Made by a program: the position numbers and the translations under genes | Shown here: piece after piece, positions 8,614 to 18,819 of the stretch | Position numbering within the stretch: the first letter of the stretch is position 1 | Layout: each line of letters begins with the position of its first letter | NCBI GenBank assembly: GCA_019918135.1 | Contig: WBZZ01003655.1 | Span: 124,001-188,000 of the forward strand | DNA length: 64,000 nucleotides | Direction of reading: 5' to 3' | Source of the DNA: Paulinella micropora | Lineage: Eukaryota; Cercozoa; Imbricatea; Euglyphida; Paulinellidae | Notes under the pieces: model-generated | Seen by the model: only the letters and a program-made list of their open reading frames with translations | What the model was told of the DNA's origin: nothing | Database searches by the model: none

Positions 8614-9780
8614 ATGGCGGATGGTCGCGAATACGTGCAGTGCACACTGCAAGAGTACAATCAACACTTAAGAACAGTGCGTAAAGAAACAAAAGTAATC
8701 AATCTGAAACCTGCCACCCAGATGTTTTTTCACAAGAACAAACTGCACGTGTTCTCTTGCTTGCACATGCCCATACACAAGGTGTCTGATTTCATCGACT
8801 CTGCGTATACCTTTCGCTACAAGTCTTCTCCCGACCGGGCCCAAGCCCTCCCCCACCAAAGCGTGGTCTATTTTGCAACATCTCTGCCAGTGGCGGCGAA
8901 CGGCCTGAACGACCTGGATTCGTTTGTGCGTAATAATATGAGCGAACAGGCCGCCTTGTGGCTGTACACTATTTACGACGGAGACAGGAACGTGATTGCG
9001 GACATGGTCGCTCGCGGGATCATGCAAATCCCATTCAATGTCTCTGAGTCACTAGTTAAAGATTACTATGCACCCCAAGGTGGGCTACAAAGAAAAATCA
9101 AGATCAAGCTCGAAGACCTACCGATGTCTAAGGAATACACGGACTCGTGCTACGATGGGCTATGGCTAACGCTCTATAATTTCGTGAAGGGTTCGAATAA
9201 TGAGCAATGCCTGGTGTGGCCTGGCGCAAGGCCCGCCAAGGTCTGGTTCAACACTGGCATGTACAGTCCCATGTTTGTCATTGACAACTACCAAGTGTTA
9301 GATTCCCAGATGGCGCGCCCGTTACCAGAAGGGATAGAGCTGGTTAGCGCTGCATACGCGACCGGTCGAAAAGAGCTAGACGCCCGTGAAGTGGCAGCCG
9401 CCATGTTTTTGTTCTTTATAGTGCAGCTAAAATTGCACACAGTAGGGACGGAGGAGATACAGAAACTAAATCTCCAGCGTTGTCGCAAGGCCTTATGTAT
9501 GCAACTACCTCTGTTGCCCGAGATAAAAGATAACGGCATCGACCTTGTGCAAAAGGCAGCGTCGTCTTTGCTGGGAATGGACAACGGACTGTCGCGCCTG
9601 TCTAACGGCGCCATCACTTTCCGGTCCGCGCTAGGTAAAAACCACGAAGAATTTGCTGCTGAATTGAACAATGCTGTGTCTGCATTGAACGGTACTGAGT
9701 CTGCATCGGAAAAGACTGTGCCAAAAACGAACAAAGAGGAATGCGAGAAATGCGGGAAAAAAAAGCTCTCTGTTTCGTGA
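8614..9780 (+). CDS. Three-copy family protein of unknown function, copy 1
   Basis: 388 residues starting MADGREYVQCTLQEYNQHL. It looks like a soluble globular protein with no signal peptide or clear membrane segment. A middle stretch (MARPLPEGIELVSAAYATGR followed by an Ala/Phe-rich helix) is almost identical to that of the paralogue at 16987. The C-terminus ends with KEECEKCGKKK, one CxxC pair, not enough for a full zinc site alone. Relative to the 16987 copy it has short insertions (near residues 95 and 275) and a longer tail. A partial third copy is at 14396. I recognise no family. The matching 5' box and 3' region in the two full copies show that duplication included regulatory sequence. 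Confidence 0.85.
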   Translation: MADGREYVQCTLQEYNQHLRTVRKETKVINLKPATQMFFHKNKLHVFSCLHMPIHKVSDFIDSAYTFRYKSSPDRAQALPHQSVVYFATSLPVAANGLNDLDSFVRNNMSEQAALWLYTIYDGDRNVIADMVARGIMQIPFNVSESLVKDYYAPQGGLQRKIKIKLEDLPMSKEYTDSCYDGLWLTLYNFVKGSNNEQCLVWPGARPAKVWFNTGMYSPMFVIDNYQVLDSQMARPLPEGIELVSAAYATGRKELDAREVAAAMFLFFIVQLKLHTVGTEEIQKLNLQRCRKALCMQLPLLPEIKDNGIDLVQKAASSLLGMDNGLSRLSNGAITFRSALGKNHEEFAAELNNAVSALNGTESASEKTVPKTNKEECEKCGKKKLSVS

Positions 9781-10770
9781 GATTTCGGGGGAGCTTTGAT
9801 ATGACTTCTTATAGCAGCTGCCTTAAATTCAGCTCTGTTTCTGAAGAAAAAATAACTTTTATTAAAAATCGACTATAATCGCAAAGCTGCGACCCGACAG
9901 GGCGTTGTTGGGTGACGATGTGTGACTCGTCTGTGATGTCCTGAAGTAGTCGCTCGGCAACAAGCATGCAGATTACAGTTTGCGTTGGGTTGGTGTGCGC
10001 TGTTCTACCGCCTTCTGCTTTTTGCTCACGGCGGCGAAGAGGTCCTCGTGCGCTCCGCGGCTGTGCGAATTCATATCCCGTCCGAAATAACAGCCCTTGC
10101 CCAGTATTGTAGGTGCCGCTTTTTAAAAATCGCTTTCAGGTCCTGCACAATGTTCTGATAAAGACGTTGTTGTTTTTCTACAGTGTTGGCCTCCTTCTGC
10201 TGGCCAGTGCCTGCTTGTTCCCTCTCCTAGTTTGCAATGCCAAGATTAAAGCTTTGTCAGGGATTCTTAGCGTGATTATTTCTTTTTTTGTACATTCCTA
10301 GCGTGACGCTCCCTGTTCTCAGTGCCAAGATTAAAACTTTGTCAAGGATTTGTTTTTTATTATTAAAGCGCCGCGCGGCGGGTGCTGGCCTTGTCGCTCA
10401 TCCCTTTTAGGTAGTCAGAGTAGTGCCAGGGCGTGGCTTAGCAAAGCACGAGGCGGTGCTGCTGACACCTCTTAAGATAGTTGCTCCCAGTACTCTCGTA
10501 GCTTGGTTCTGCGATCTTCGCTACTGTATTCTCGTTGATTGGGGCTCCCAAAGGTCGCGTACGTTTGGGACGCTGAATTAAAGCTTGACGTTCTTACACT
10601 TGACACTTGCAATGACACCCTCCTCAGGCTGCCGCAGCATCCGGCCCACGTCATGTCGCTGCGGTAGCCTATGTTAGAACCCCTGGCCGGCACCGTCTGT
10701 GCTCTACTCGCGCGCCAAGAGAGTGCGAAAAAAAAATACGCTGAATTAAAGCTCGACGGTCTTACTCTCG
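9781..10770. other. 3' flank of the family gene, then repeat
   Basis: 9781-9900 (GGGGGAGCTTTGATAT, TTATAGCAGCTGCC, TTTTATTAAAAATCGAC) closely matches the region after the paralogue at 18085-18200, so it is duplicated 3' flank with a likely polyadenylation region. 9900-10130 is unique. A minus-strand frame there (about 10080-9825, including VICMLVAERLLQDITDES) looks weakly protein-like but is not assigned. From 10180 come inverted-orientation spacer modules (AGTGCCAAGATTAAA, TTTGTCAGGGATT), repeated at 19320, then CGACGTGCGG-type and GCCGCAGCATCCGGCCCAC boxes of the repeat field. Confidence 0.5.
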
Positions 10771-11864
10771 GGGCACCGTGCTCCAGCACGACCCTGCGGC
10801 GAATGGATGGATGGGCGGTGGTCAATGTGCTAGGAAGACAAGAGCCTCACTTACCCCCAACGGCGTCCTGTCCGTGCCATGGCTCGGCCATCATCGTGCG
10901 CAAGGTTAGAATAATACGAACGTACAAAAAAGAATCACGCGAAAAACAAATCCCTGACAAAGTTTTAATATTGGCACTGAGAACAGGGCGCGGGAGAGGG
11001 GGCCGCGCCAAGAAAATGTAATTTACGCTGAATTAAAGCTCGACGGCGTCCTGTCCGTGCCATGGCTCGGCCACAGTGCGCAAGGTCAGAAAAATATGAA
11101 AAGAGGAAAAAAAATTTGCCCAACAACAAAGGGAACAGACGGGGAAGGGAGGGATAGAAAGGGGGAGGGAGGAAAAGGAAGGGGGGAAGAAGGGGGCGGG
11201 ATGTGCTTCCCCCCTGTCCCCCCTCTCGTCCCTCTTTCCCCCCTCCCCCCTGCTCCTTGAGCCCCCTGGGCTCAGGGGAGGGAAGAGGGGACGGTGTCAG
11301 AAAAGGTCTGAGGATACGGGGGGGGGTGCCCCCCACCATTGGCTCAGTGGAATCATCTTAGTTCTGTTGCAATTCTGCCCCTGCTCTTTGATCTCGTCCC
11401 TCTGTTCCCCTTATCCCCTGCTATCCCCCCCTCCCCTCGTCCCTTGTTTGCGCGTGCAAACGCGTTCCAAAACAAATTTTCTTTTCCACTTTTCATATTC
11501 CAGCAGATATTCCCGCGGATCTTGCGCACCGTGCTCCAGCACGACCCTGCTGCAGATGGATGGGCGGGGAAGAAGGGGGCGGGGTGTGCATCCCCCCCGT
11601 CACTGTCGGAGAATCGGGGGTAGGAGCGGGAGAAGGGAGGGCAGGGGCGCGCTTCGCCGGTGTACAAGAAAGATCAATAAAAAAATTTTGACAAAGTTTT
11701 AATCCTAGCACTGAGAACCAAGAGGGAGAGGGAAGGGACAGGGAGAGTGGGGCGCCAAGAAAGTGCAAAAAAAGTCCACGCTGAATTAGCACTGAAAACT
11801 AGGAGCGGATCACCGTGCCCCCAGCACGACCCTGCGGCGGATGGTACTGCCCCCGTGCCATGGC

Positions 11865-12075
11865 TTACATCTGTAGCAGACCTCGTTCCGAACCGGCAAA
11901 AGAGCCGGTTCGGAAACCATTCAGGATTGGATTGAAATCTAGGAAGGCAAACCCCCCCCTGAGACCGGCAAGCAGTTGGAAGAGAGAAAGGGCGGCACGC
12001 GGCACATCTTCCTCCCTCCTCGGAGCGAAAGGGCAAAACTAAGTAAACTTTTTTTTGGAGCCCACCAATGGGGGG
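11865..12075 (+). repeat. Dispersed copy of the 3' end of the 63299 gene (copy 1)
   Basis: From AGAGCCGGTTCGG through GGATTGGATTGAAATCTAGG and GGAAGGCAAACC to the G-rich/GGCGCC/C-rich palindrome, this matches the last 60 codons and 3' flank of the gene at 63299-63952. The reading frame is broken by length changes in homopolymers. Further copies lie at 39925, 44165, and split around the Fanzor element (35645 and 37910). Confidence 0.75.
11886..11915. repeat. Perfect 12-bp inverted repeat
   Basis: TTCCGAACCGGC, a 6-base loop AAAAGA, then GCCGGTTCGGAA: a perfect 12-bp stem at the very start of the dispersed gene-end copy. The parent gene at 63757 lacks this symmetry. Confidence 0.8.
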
Positions 12076-12649
12076 GGGCGCCCCCCCCCCTCCCCTTCTT
12101 TCTTCCCCCCCTCTGAGCCCCCTGAGCCCGGGGGGCTCAAGGAGCAGGGAAAGGGGAAATCGGGAGCGGGAGGGAAGGGGGAGGGGTAGGGGCGTCAAGG
12201 GAGTGCGAAAAAGAATGCACTGAATTAAAGCTCGGCGGTCTTACATTGGGGGCACTAAACACTGGGGGCAGGGCACCGTGCTCCAGCACGACCCTGCGGC
12301 GGATTGTACTGCTCATATGGTCAATGTGCCAGGATGACAAGGGCCCCACACTTACCCCCCGACGGCGCCCTGTCCGTGCCATGGCTCGGCCACCGTGCGC
12401 AAGGTCAGAAAAATATAAAAAGATCTGCGGAAATTTTTTTTTGCCCGACAACAAAGAGAACAGAGGGGGAAAGAAGGGGGGGGGGGAGAGGGAGGAGGAG
12501 TAGGGCGCCAAGAAAGTGCAAGAAAAGTCTACGCTGGATTAAAACTCGACAAAGTCTTACACTTGACACTTGCAACGGCACCCTCAGGCTGTCGCAGCAT
12601 CCGGCCCACGTCATAGCTCGGCCACTGCGCAGGGTTAGAAAAATATGAA

Positions 12650-13800
12650 CAGAGGGGAGGGGTTTAGTGGCCCCAGCTAAATTTGGCACCAAATTGTGCC
12701 GTCCGGAGGTAGGGTGCGTCCGGCAGGGTCCGGCCGGGCAGTACGTCTTAGCTTTCCCGGGGAACAGCCGTAAGCGCGAATTTGGCGCCAAAATCTACTT
12801 GCGCAAAAAGAAAATCCCACACAGACGCTCGGCTGGGCCGCCGTGAGGAAGACCTGTTGTAGCCCTCCCTCTCACTTTCGTCGTCCCTCTCATTTTCGTC
12901 GCCCCTCTCATTTTCGTCGTCCCTCTCACTTTCGTCGCCCCTCTCACCTTTGTCGTCCCGCTCCCCTTTGCTCTGCACCTCCCTGCCTCTAGGGAAGGTG
13001 AGAGGGCTGAAAAATATTTTCGTGTGAGTAAAAAGCCCGCGGGGTTTCTCCCCGCGGGAAAACGTCCGATCTCTCTACTAGCCTCCGGAACGACCCCTGC
13101 TAAATTTAGCGCTAAATTGTGCCGTCCTGGGGTAGGGTGCGTGATACGGTCCGGCCGGGCAGTACGTCTTGGCCTTCCCGGGGAAACAGCCGTAAGCGCG
13201 AATTTGGCGCCAAAAGCTAGTGGCGCAAAAAGAAAATCCCCCACGGACGCTTCGGCTGGGCCGCCGTGAGGAAGACCTATTGTAGCCCTCCCTCTCACTC
13301 TCGTCGCCCCTCTCACTTTCGTCGTCCCTCTCACCTTTGTCGTCCCTCTCACCTTAGTCGCCCCACTCCCCTTTGCTCTGCACCTCCCTGCCTCTAGGGA
13401 AGGTGAGAGGGCTGAAAAACATTTTCGTGTGAGTAAAAGGCCCGCGGGGTTTTTTCCCTCGGAAAAACGTCCGATCTTTCTGCTAGCCTCCGGAACGGCC
13501 CCAGCTAAATTTGGCGCCAAATTGTGCCGTCCGGAGGTAGAGTGCGTCCGGCAGGGTCTAGCCGGGCAGTACGTCTTAGCTTTCCCGGGGAAACAGCCGT
13601 AAGTGCCAATTTGGCGCCAAAATCTACTTGCGCAAAAAGAAAATCCCACACAGACGCTCGGCTGGGCTGCCGTGAGGAAGACGTCCTCCCTCTCACTTTC
13701 GTCGCCCCTCTCACTTTCATCGCCCCTCTCACCTTCGTCGCCCCCGCTCCCCCTTTGTCTCCCCGCTCCCCTTTGCTCTGCATCTCCCTGGGAGAGGGAG
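12650..13800 (+). repeat. Palindrome/minisatellite array 1 (three units)
   Basis: Three units of roughly 430 bp. Each has CCGGAACG(G/A)CCCC, a TTTGGC(G/A)CCAAA-type palindrome, CCGTC(C)GGAGGTAGGGTGCGT, a second TTTGGCGCCAAAA palindrome, GCGCAAAAAGAAAATCCC, GCTGGGCCGCCGTGAGGAAG, a pyrimidine tract of 18-bp units (CTCTCACTTTCGTCGCCC and variants), then CTCTAGGGAAGGTGAGAGGG and CCCGCGGG. Minisatellite parts are near 12859-12965, 13288-13375 and 13686-13770. Confidence 0.85.
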
Positions 13801-14395
13801 GGCAGGGGCGCGCTTCGCCGGTGTACAAAAAAAAAATTAAAAAAATCCGTGACAAAAAGTTGTAATCGTGGCACTGAAAACTAAGAGGAGAAGGGGCCGG
13901 GGAGGATTAGTGGAGGCGTTGCATGTTCGGAGATTTGTTTGTAGCTTCTGCGCCACCGGCAAAGCGCGCCCCTTCCCCTCCCTCGCTCCTTGAGCCCCCT
14001 GGGCTCAGGGGAGGGTGGCAGAAAGGATTTCTCGATACAGAGGGGGGGATGGAGTAGAGGGGAGAGAAGAAAAGACAGGAGAGGGTAGGGGCGCGCTTTG
14101 CCGGTATACAAGAAAAATCACGCCAAAAAAATCCCTGACAAGGTTTTAATCTTGGCACTGAGAACCAAGAGAGAGAGAGAGAGAAAGAAGGGCAGGGAAG
14201 GGGCAGGGAGGAGTAGGACGCCAAGAAAGTGCAAGAAAAGTCTACGCTGAATTAAAACTCGACAAAGTCTTACACTTGACACTTGCAACGGCACCCTCAG
14301 GCTGCCGCAGCATCCGGCCCACTCGACGGTCCTACACTTAAGCACTGAAGACTAGGAGCGGAGGACCGTGCTCCAGCACGACCCTGCGCGAATGG

Positions 14396-14686
14396 ATGGG
14401 CGGTGAAATACAAAACCCAAGCCCCAAGCTGTGTCGCAGGATCTTATGTAAGGACATACCGACGCTGCCCCTGATAATAGATAACGCCCAAGACCTCGTG
14501 CAACAGGCAGTGTCGTTTTTGCTGAAAATAGACAAGAAACTATCGGAACTGTCTAAAGGCGCCATCACGTTCCATTCCGCGCTAGGTACTGGTAGCACTC
14601 ACGAGAAGTTGGCTGCTGCATTAAGAAAAGTGTCAACTATAAAAGAAGAATGCAATAAATGCGGGAAAAAAAAGTCTGCGTCGTGA
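14396..14686 (+). pseudogene. 5'-truncated third copy of the 8614/16987 family
   Basis: Open for 96 codons. From about 14403 the product (EIQNPSPKLCRRIL, then LVQQAVSFLLKIDKKLSELS, KGAITFHSALG and KEECNKCGKKK) matches the last quarter of the proteins at 8614 and 16987, including the terminal CxxC. The ATG at 14396 belongs to repeat A (GATGGATGGGCGGTG), which joins directly to the gene fragment. So the 5' three quarters have been replaced by repeat A, which happens to supply a start codon in frame. The 3' flank (TCTCGGGGGAGCTCTGATA) also matches the full copies. It may be untranslated. Confidence 0.7.
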
Positions 14687-15285
14687 TATCTCGGGGGAGC
14701 TCTGATAGTCCCCTCCTCCCTTGCCCTTTCTCCTTGTAGTTCTCGGACGGGGGGTTTGCTGCTTGTTTGCTAGCCCCCCCGAATCCGCGCAATCTGGCGC
14801 CAAATAGACAAGTCGGTCCAACGAAGTAAGACTTTTTGCTGCTCTCTCCTTTCCTTCCTTTGCTCCAAGGGGTTGGAGGGGTGGAAGAGAGAAGAACGCA
14901 CCCACACGGTAGGCCCCTCTTGGCCAGCAGCCCGACGTAAAATGAACGAAGAGAGGAAGGCAAAGGAAAAGGGGAAGAGAGAGAGGGAGGGGGAAGATAG
15001 AGGGAAGGGAAAGAAAGACAGAACGAGCTAAATCCCTGTCTGAGAACTACTAGGAGAGAAGAGCGAGGGAGGATTTTTCATGTCCCCCCACCCATACACC
15101 TGTCTGAGGAGACGGAGCAGCGGGGAGTGAACACTGCGAAGACCAGGGCCGTAGAAACTAGCTTTAATTAAGAAAAATTCACACTTTTTTTGGCGTCCCC
15201 TTCCCCTCTCTTGCTTCCCTGTTCTCAGTGTACGCCAAGCAGGACTACACCGCGCCCTAGCTTCTTTGACGACTTTTGTGCCATG
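14687..15285. other. Gene-free stretch
   Basis: The first 30 bp repeat the 3' flank of the family genes. The rest has a G-rich TTCTCGGACGGGGGG, an imperfect CTGGCGCCAAAT palindrome near 14792, purine runs at 14945-15060 and AGCTTTAATTAAGAAAAATTC (15160), which may be the polyadenylation region of the minus-strand gene at 15286. No coding signal seen. Confidence 0.5.
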
Positions 15286-16443
15286 TCAAGCGTTTCGCTT
15301 ACGAACCCACTTGCCACAGACGGGGCAGATTCTAGGCTCTGTGCAGATAATGTCGTATTCCTTCAGCAACTGTTTGATTTCCTGCTGCTTTGAAGTTGGT
15401 ATCTCTTTCTCTAGCATCCGTTTGGCCTCGACCACTAGTTTTTCGTCGAGTATGTGCACATGAGTTGCCTGACACCAGGCTCCGGCAAACCATACCGGGT
15501 ACTCCTTGGTTAACCAATCCTTACCATGATCGTCCTCATAGCTAAACTTACTGAGCGCTTCAATGACAGCCTTGCCACGTTCCTTACCTTCATTAACTAC
15601 ATCACACAGGCGCTTATCTACATTCTCTAAAGCGTCTTCGAATTTTCTGAACAGCTCCTCCTTCCCCGCCCACTGTTGCCTGGCTTGTATGCGCCGTAGA
15701 AACGGCTCTTTTGCTGCAGTTCGTAGTTCGGCGCGCTTAGGGGTAGAGCTTGCTTTATTCTGGCACCACTGCTTCACTTCTTCCAGGACAGCGCTCAGTT
15801 CGACAAGCTCCGTTTGCTCTGTGGGCTCTGTGAGTATTTGTTCGCGTATGACCGCGTCACACTTTTGCCATGCCGAGATAAATAGCAATAGTTCGTTCGG
15901 CCAAAGACTGTAGTGCAGCTTGGGCAGCTCGCGTACCTCCACCAGATATCTGGTGTCTTTGTGCCGAAAGCCCAGCTTTTGCTCAATCGCCCCCATCGTC
16001 AAAGTCCAGGCGGGAGCCAAATCTGTGATTATAAAGGTTTTTTTGCGGTTAAGGCTGTACAGCTGGACCCTGAGGTTTAAAAGCAGAACTTGCACGGCAG
16101 TCAAGATTTCTCCCCACGCACTCTCTTTCGTCGACCATCTCTTGAGATTTAGGAACACGCGGATCGTGGCAGTTGGTTCTGCTGCTGCTTTACCAACGGG
16201 CATGGCTGACAGGAATGCCATCCACTGCGCAAGAACAGGCGCATGATTGGTCTTATTTGTAAATTTGAGATCTTTGAAACACTGGCCTTCCCAAGTCAGC
16301 TCAAACCCGTTATAGACACCCGACAGAATTTGTGCCAGTTTTTGCAGCCACTCTTCCTGTATTTGCTCCAATGCGAGATCCAGTTTCGAGGGCCATGTCG
16401 TAAGTTTTTCTTCGACAAAGTCGGGCTCGGCTTCTTGGCTCAT
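15286..16443 (-). CDS. Protein of unknown function, 385 aa
   Basis: Starts MSQEAEPDFVEEKLTTW and ends CPVCGKWVRKRNA. The composition is that of a soluble, charged, largely helical protein: a Trp-rich N-terminal half with alternating hydrophobic strands (ATIRVFLNLKRW, KTFIITDLAPAW), a central Glu-rich helix (TELVELSAVLEEVKQW), and a C-terminal half with long helices. The terminal CPVC could contribute two ligands to a zinc site. I recognise no family and see no paralogue in the window. It is divergent from the family gene at 16987. The frame is intact and codon use fits the neighbouring genes. Confidence 0.8.
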   Translation of the reverse strand: MSQEAEPDFVEEKLTTWPSKLDLALEQIQEEWLQKLAQILSGVYNGFELTWEGQCFKDLKFTNKTNHAPVLAQWMAFLSAMPVGKAAAEPTATIRVFLNLKRWSTKESAWGEILTAVQVLLLNLRVQLYSLNRKKTFIITDLAPAWTLTMGAIEQKLGFRHKDTRYLVEVRELPKLHYSLWPNELLLFISAWQKCDAVIREQILTEPTEQTELVELSAVLEEVKQWCQNKASSTPKRAELRTAAKEPFLRRIQARQQWAGKEELFRKFEDALENVDKRLCDVVNEGKERGKAVIEALSKFSYEDDHGKDWLTKEYPVWFAGAWCQATHVHILDEKLVVEAKRMLEKEIPTSKQQEIKQLLKEYDIICTEPRICPVCGKWVRKRNA

Positions 16444-16956
16444 AATCGAGTCTAGGTCGACACTCCGTCCCTAGTTAAGGATATTATTAAAATAGTTACT
16501 ATACTGGACATCTCTGGCGTGCGATCCGGAGGCGCTAGAGGACGAGGTGCGCGCCTGGTTGCTTTGAGCGAATGACCAAGTTTTTTTGCCGTCCCCCCCT
16601 CCCCTCTTTCTTCTGAGGTGCGGGACGAGGGCAGGGACGAGGGCAGGGACAAGGGCGAGAGAAAGGACAGGGGCGAGAGAAGAGATAGGGAGGGGGAGCT
16701 CCAGGAGAAGGAAACATAACTCCCCCCCCCCCACCGGCCAACTGGCAGTACGCAAATAGTAGCTTGCTGCACCCTGCTGGAGCTGCCGGTGGTGTGGCGC
16801 CCCGCGCAAGTCGTAACGTACTCCTTTCCGCTGGGCACCTTCTTTCCACTGTATGTCGGTAACGGTGCAATACGACAAGAGAGTCTGGAAGTAGACACGG
16901 ACGGGCGGGAGGCACCCCCCTCCCCCTGTAAGACCGTCGAGCTTTAATAAAAAAAG
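16444..16956. other. Divergent intergenic region with repeat remnants
   Basis: 16560-16690 is a purine-rich run shared with 4320-4430 (GAGGTGCGGGACGAGGGCAGG). 16735-16900 is a unique stretch with a minus-strand frame (including SGKKVPSGKEYVTTCAG) of weak protein character, left unassigned. The segment ends with TAAGACCGTCGAGCTTTAATA, a common spacer motif. Promoters for 15286 and 16987 must lie here. Confidence 0.45.
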
Positions 16957-16986
16957 AATCGCACTTTCTAAAGAGCTAGCAAAAAT
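16957..16986 (+). promoter_or_regulatory. Conserved upstream box of the family gene, copy 2
   Basis: ATCGCACTTTCTAAAG and AGCTAGCAAAAAT directly precede the ATG at 16987, the same arrangement as before 8614. Confidence 0.55.
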
Positions 16987-18084
16987 ATGGCAGATAGTCT
17001 CGAATACGTGCAATGCACACTGCAAGAGTACAATCAACACTTCAGAACAGTGAGTAATCTGGGTGGAGCAGTAATCGTTCCGCAACCCGCCACCCAGATG
17101 TTTTTTCATACGAACAAACTGCACGTGTTCTCTTGCTTGCACATGCCCATACAATGGGTGTTTAATTTCATCACCTCTGCGTATACCTTTCGCTACAAGT
17201 CTTCTCGCGGACGGGCCCAAGCCCTCCCCCACCAAAGCGTGGTCTATTTTGCAACATCTCTGTCAGTGGCGGGGACCGACCTGGATTCGTTTGTGCGTAA
17301 CAATATGAGCGAACAGACCGCCTTGTGGCTGTACACTATTTACGACGGAGACCGGAACATGATTGTGGACATGGTCGCTCGCGGGCTCATGGGAGTTCCA
17401 TCCGATGCCTGTGAGGAACTGGTCAAAATTTACTATGCACCCAAAGGTGGGCTGCAAAAAAAAATCAAGATCAATCTCAAAGACCTACCGACATCTAACA
17501 TGGACTCGTGCTACAAAAGGCTATGGCGAACGCTCTATAATTTTGTGAAGGGTTCGGATGATGAGCAATGCCTGGTGTGGCCTGGCGCAAGGCCCGCCAA
17601 GGTCTGGTTCAGCACTCATCAAGGCGGTCCCATGTTTGTCATTGACAACTACCAAGTGTTAGATTCCCAGATGGCGCGCCCGTTACCAGAAGGGATAGAG
17701 CTGGTTAGCGCTGCATACGCGACCGGTCGAAAAGAGCTAGACGCTCGTGAAGTGGCAGCCGCCATGTTCTTGTTCTTTATGGTGCAGATACCAAAACTAA
17801 ATCCCGAGCCGTGTCGCAAGGCCTTAAGTATGGAACTACCGCGGTTGCCCGAGTTAAAAGATAACGCCAGCGACCTGGTGCGAAAGGCAGCGTCGTTCTT
17901 GCTGGAAATAGACAACCGATTATCGCGACAGTCTAAGGGCGCCATCACGTTTCGGTCCGCGCTAGGTAACGCCGAAAGCACCCAAAAGGATTTCGCGGAT
18001 GCATTGGGCAAGACTGTGTCAGAGATAAACAAAGAGAAATGCAAGACCTCCGGAAAAGAAAAAGTCTATGGCATTGCGCAGTGA
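16987..18084 (+). CDS. Three-copy family protein of unknown function, copy 2
   Basis: 365 residues starting MADSLEYVQCTLQEYNQHF. It is colinear with the 8614 protein and clearly similar along its whole length, with long stretches near identical (CLHMPI, SVVYFATSL, WLYTIYDGDRN, MARPLPEGIELVSAAYATGR). It lacks a short insertion near residue 95 and has a different C-terminus (KEKCKTSGKEKVYGIAQ) in which the CxxC of the other two copies is lost, so that pair is probably not essential. Soluble, no signal peptide. Duplication included about 30 bp upstream and 100 bp downstream. Confidence 0.85.
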   Translation: MADSLEYVQCTLQEYNQHFRTVSNLGGAVIVPQPATQMFFHTNKLHVFSCLHMPIQWVFNFITSAYTFRYKSSRGRAQALPHQSVVYFATSLSVAGTDLDSFVRNNMSEQTALWLYTIYDGDRNMIVDMVARGLMGVPSDACEELVKIYYAPKGGLQKKIKINLKDLPTSNMDSCYKRLWRTLYNFVKGSDDEQCLVWPGARPAKVWFSTHQGGPMFVIDNYQVLDSQMARPLPEGIELVSAAYATGRKELDAREVAAAMFLFFMVQIPKLNPEPCRKALSMELPRLPELKDNASDLVRKAASFLLEIDNRLSRQSKGAITFRSALGNAESTQKDFADALGKTVSEINKEKCKTSGKEKVYGIAQ

Positions 18085-18819
18085 GATCTCGGGGGAGCTC
18101 TGATATTACTTCTTATAGCAGCTGCCCTAGATCCAGCTCTGTTTCTGAAGAAAAAAGAACTTGTATTAAAAATCGACTTTAATCGCAGAGTTGCGACCCG
18201 GCCGGGCGTTGTCTTCTAGTTTTCAGTGCCAAGATTAAAACTTTATCGAGCTTTAATGCACGTATATCCCCGGTGCCAAGTCTAAGATGGTCGGAAATTT
18301 AATTAAAACAATTTGGCACAACCTCTCCCCTCCCTTTTCCCTTTCGTCTCGCCCTCTCTCTTCCTTCTCCTTCTCCTAGTTCTCGGTGTCAAGTGTAAGA
18401 CTTTGTCGAGCTTTAATTCAGCGTATTTTTACACTTTCTTGGCGCGCCGCCTCATTGGAGAAGTCACTCGTCGATTGACTTAGACGGAGTTTGTAGTCGA
18501 AACAAGGCCCATGGGGGGGGGGCGCCCCCCCCCCTTTTTTATTCTCCCCTCCCCCTGAGCCCCCTGAGCCAGGGGGGCTCAAAGAACAGGGGAAGGGCAA
18601 GGGGGGGGAGGGGGAAGGGCGCAGAAGCTACTAAAAAAATGCATGCAACGTCTCAAAAAAGTTCCCCAATGCTCGGCGCCCCTCCCCACCCATCTCCCTC
18701 TCGTAGTTCTCTGTGCCAAAATTAAAAATTTGTCAGGCATTGTTTTTATTAATTTTTTGTACATCCTTCTTGCCCAAAAAAAAAGTTTATTAAACACAAT
18801 GAACCCAGGATTTTCTGGC
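18085..18819. repeat. 3' flank and inverted spacer modules
   Basis: 18085-18200 repeats the 3' flank of the 8614 gene. After it come spacer modules in reverse orientation to those of repeat field 1 (AGTGCCAAGATTAAAACTTT at 18226, GTAAGACTTTGTCGAGCTTT at 18396), a Fanzor 5'-end remnant (18444), a G8-9/GGCGCC/C palindrome (18513-18538), and a TGAGCCCCCTGAGCC hairpin motif. Confidence 0.6.
18444..18510 (-). pseudogene. Remnant of a Fanzor gene 5' end (copy 1)
   Basis: The plus strand reads GCCTCATTGGAGAAGTCACT and on to GACGGAGTTTGTAGTCGA, matching the start codon and upstream leader of the Fanzor gene (37770-37840). The complement of CAT at 18452 corresponds to the Fanzor ATG. The coding part breaks after about three codons and joins a spacer repeat. 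Confidence 0.6.

Larger units (their letters stand above)
10770..14390 (+). repeat. Repeat field 1: repeat A and spacer modules
   Basis: Contains several copies of repeat A (starting about 10779, 11528, 12270 and 14365, with partial ones at 11050 and 11815), a module of about 150 bp running from GCACCGTGCTCCAGCACG through GATGGATGGGCGGTGGTCAA and GACGGCGTCCTGTCCGTGCC to CAAGGTCAGAAAAATATGAA. Between them lie spacers with CGCTTCGCCGGTGTACA, TCCCTGACAAAGTTTTAATC, CACTTGCAACGGCACCCTCA and GCCGCAGCATCCGGCCCAC, plus long purine and pyrimidine runs. Reading frames through it change from copy to copy because of single-base length differences, so I assign no genes. Confidence 0.85.

Noticed and set aside
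12859..12965. CRISPR array
   Set aside because: The 18-bp units are tandem without unique spacers, and no cas genes are present. This is a minisatellite.
14637..14963. Minus-strand ORF downstream of the truncated family copy
   Set aside because: Overlaps the plus-strand gene fragment and pyrimidine runs, with no protein-like pattern.
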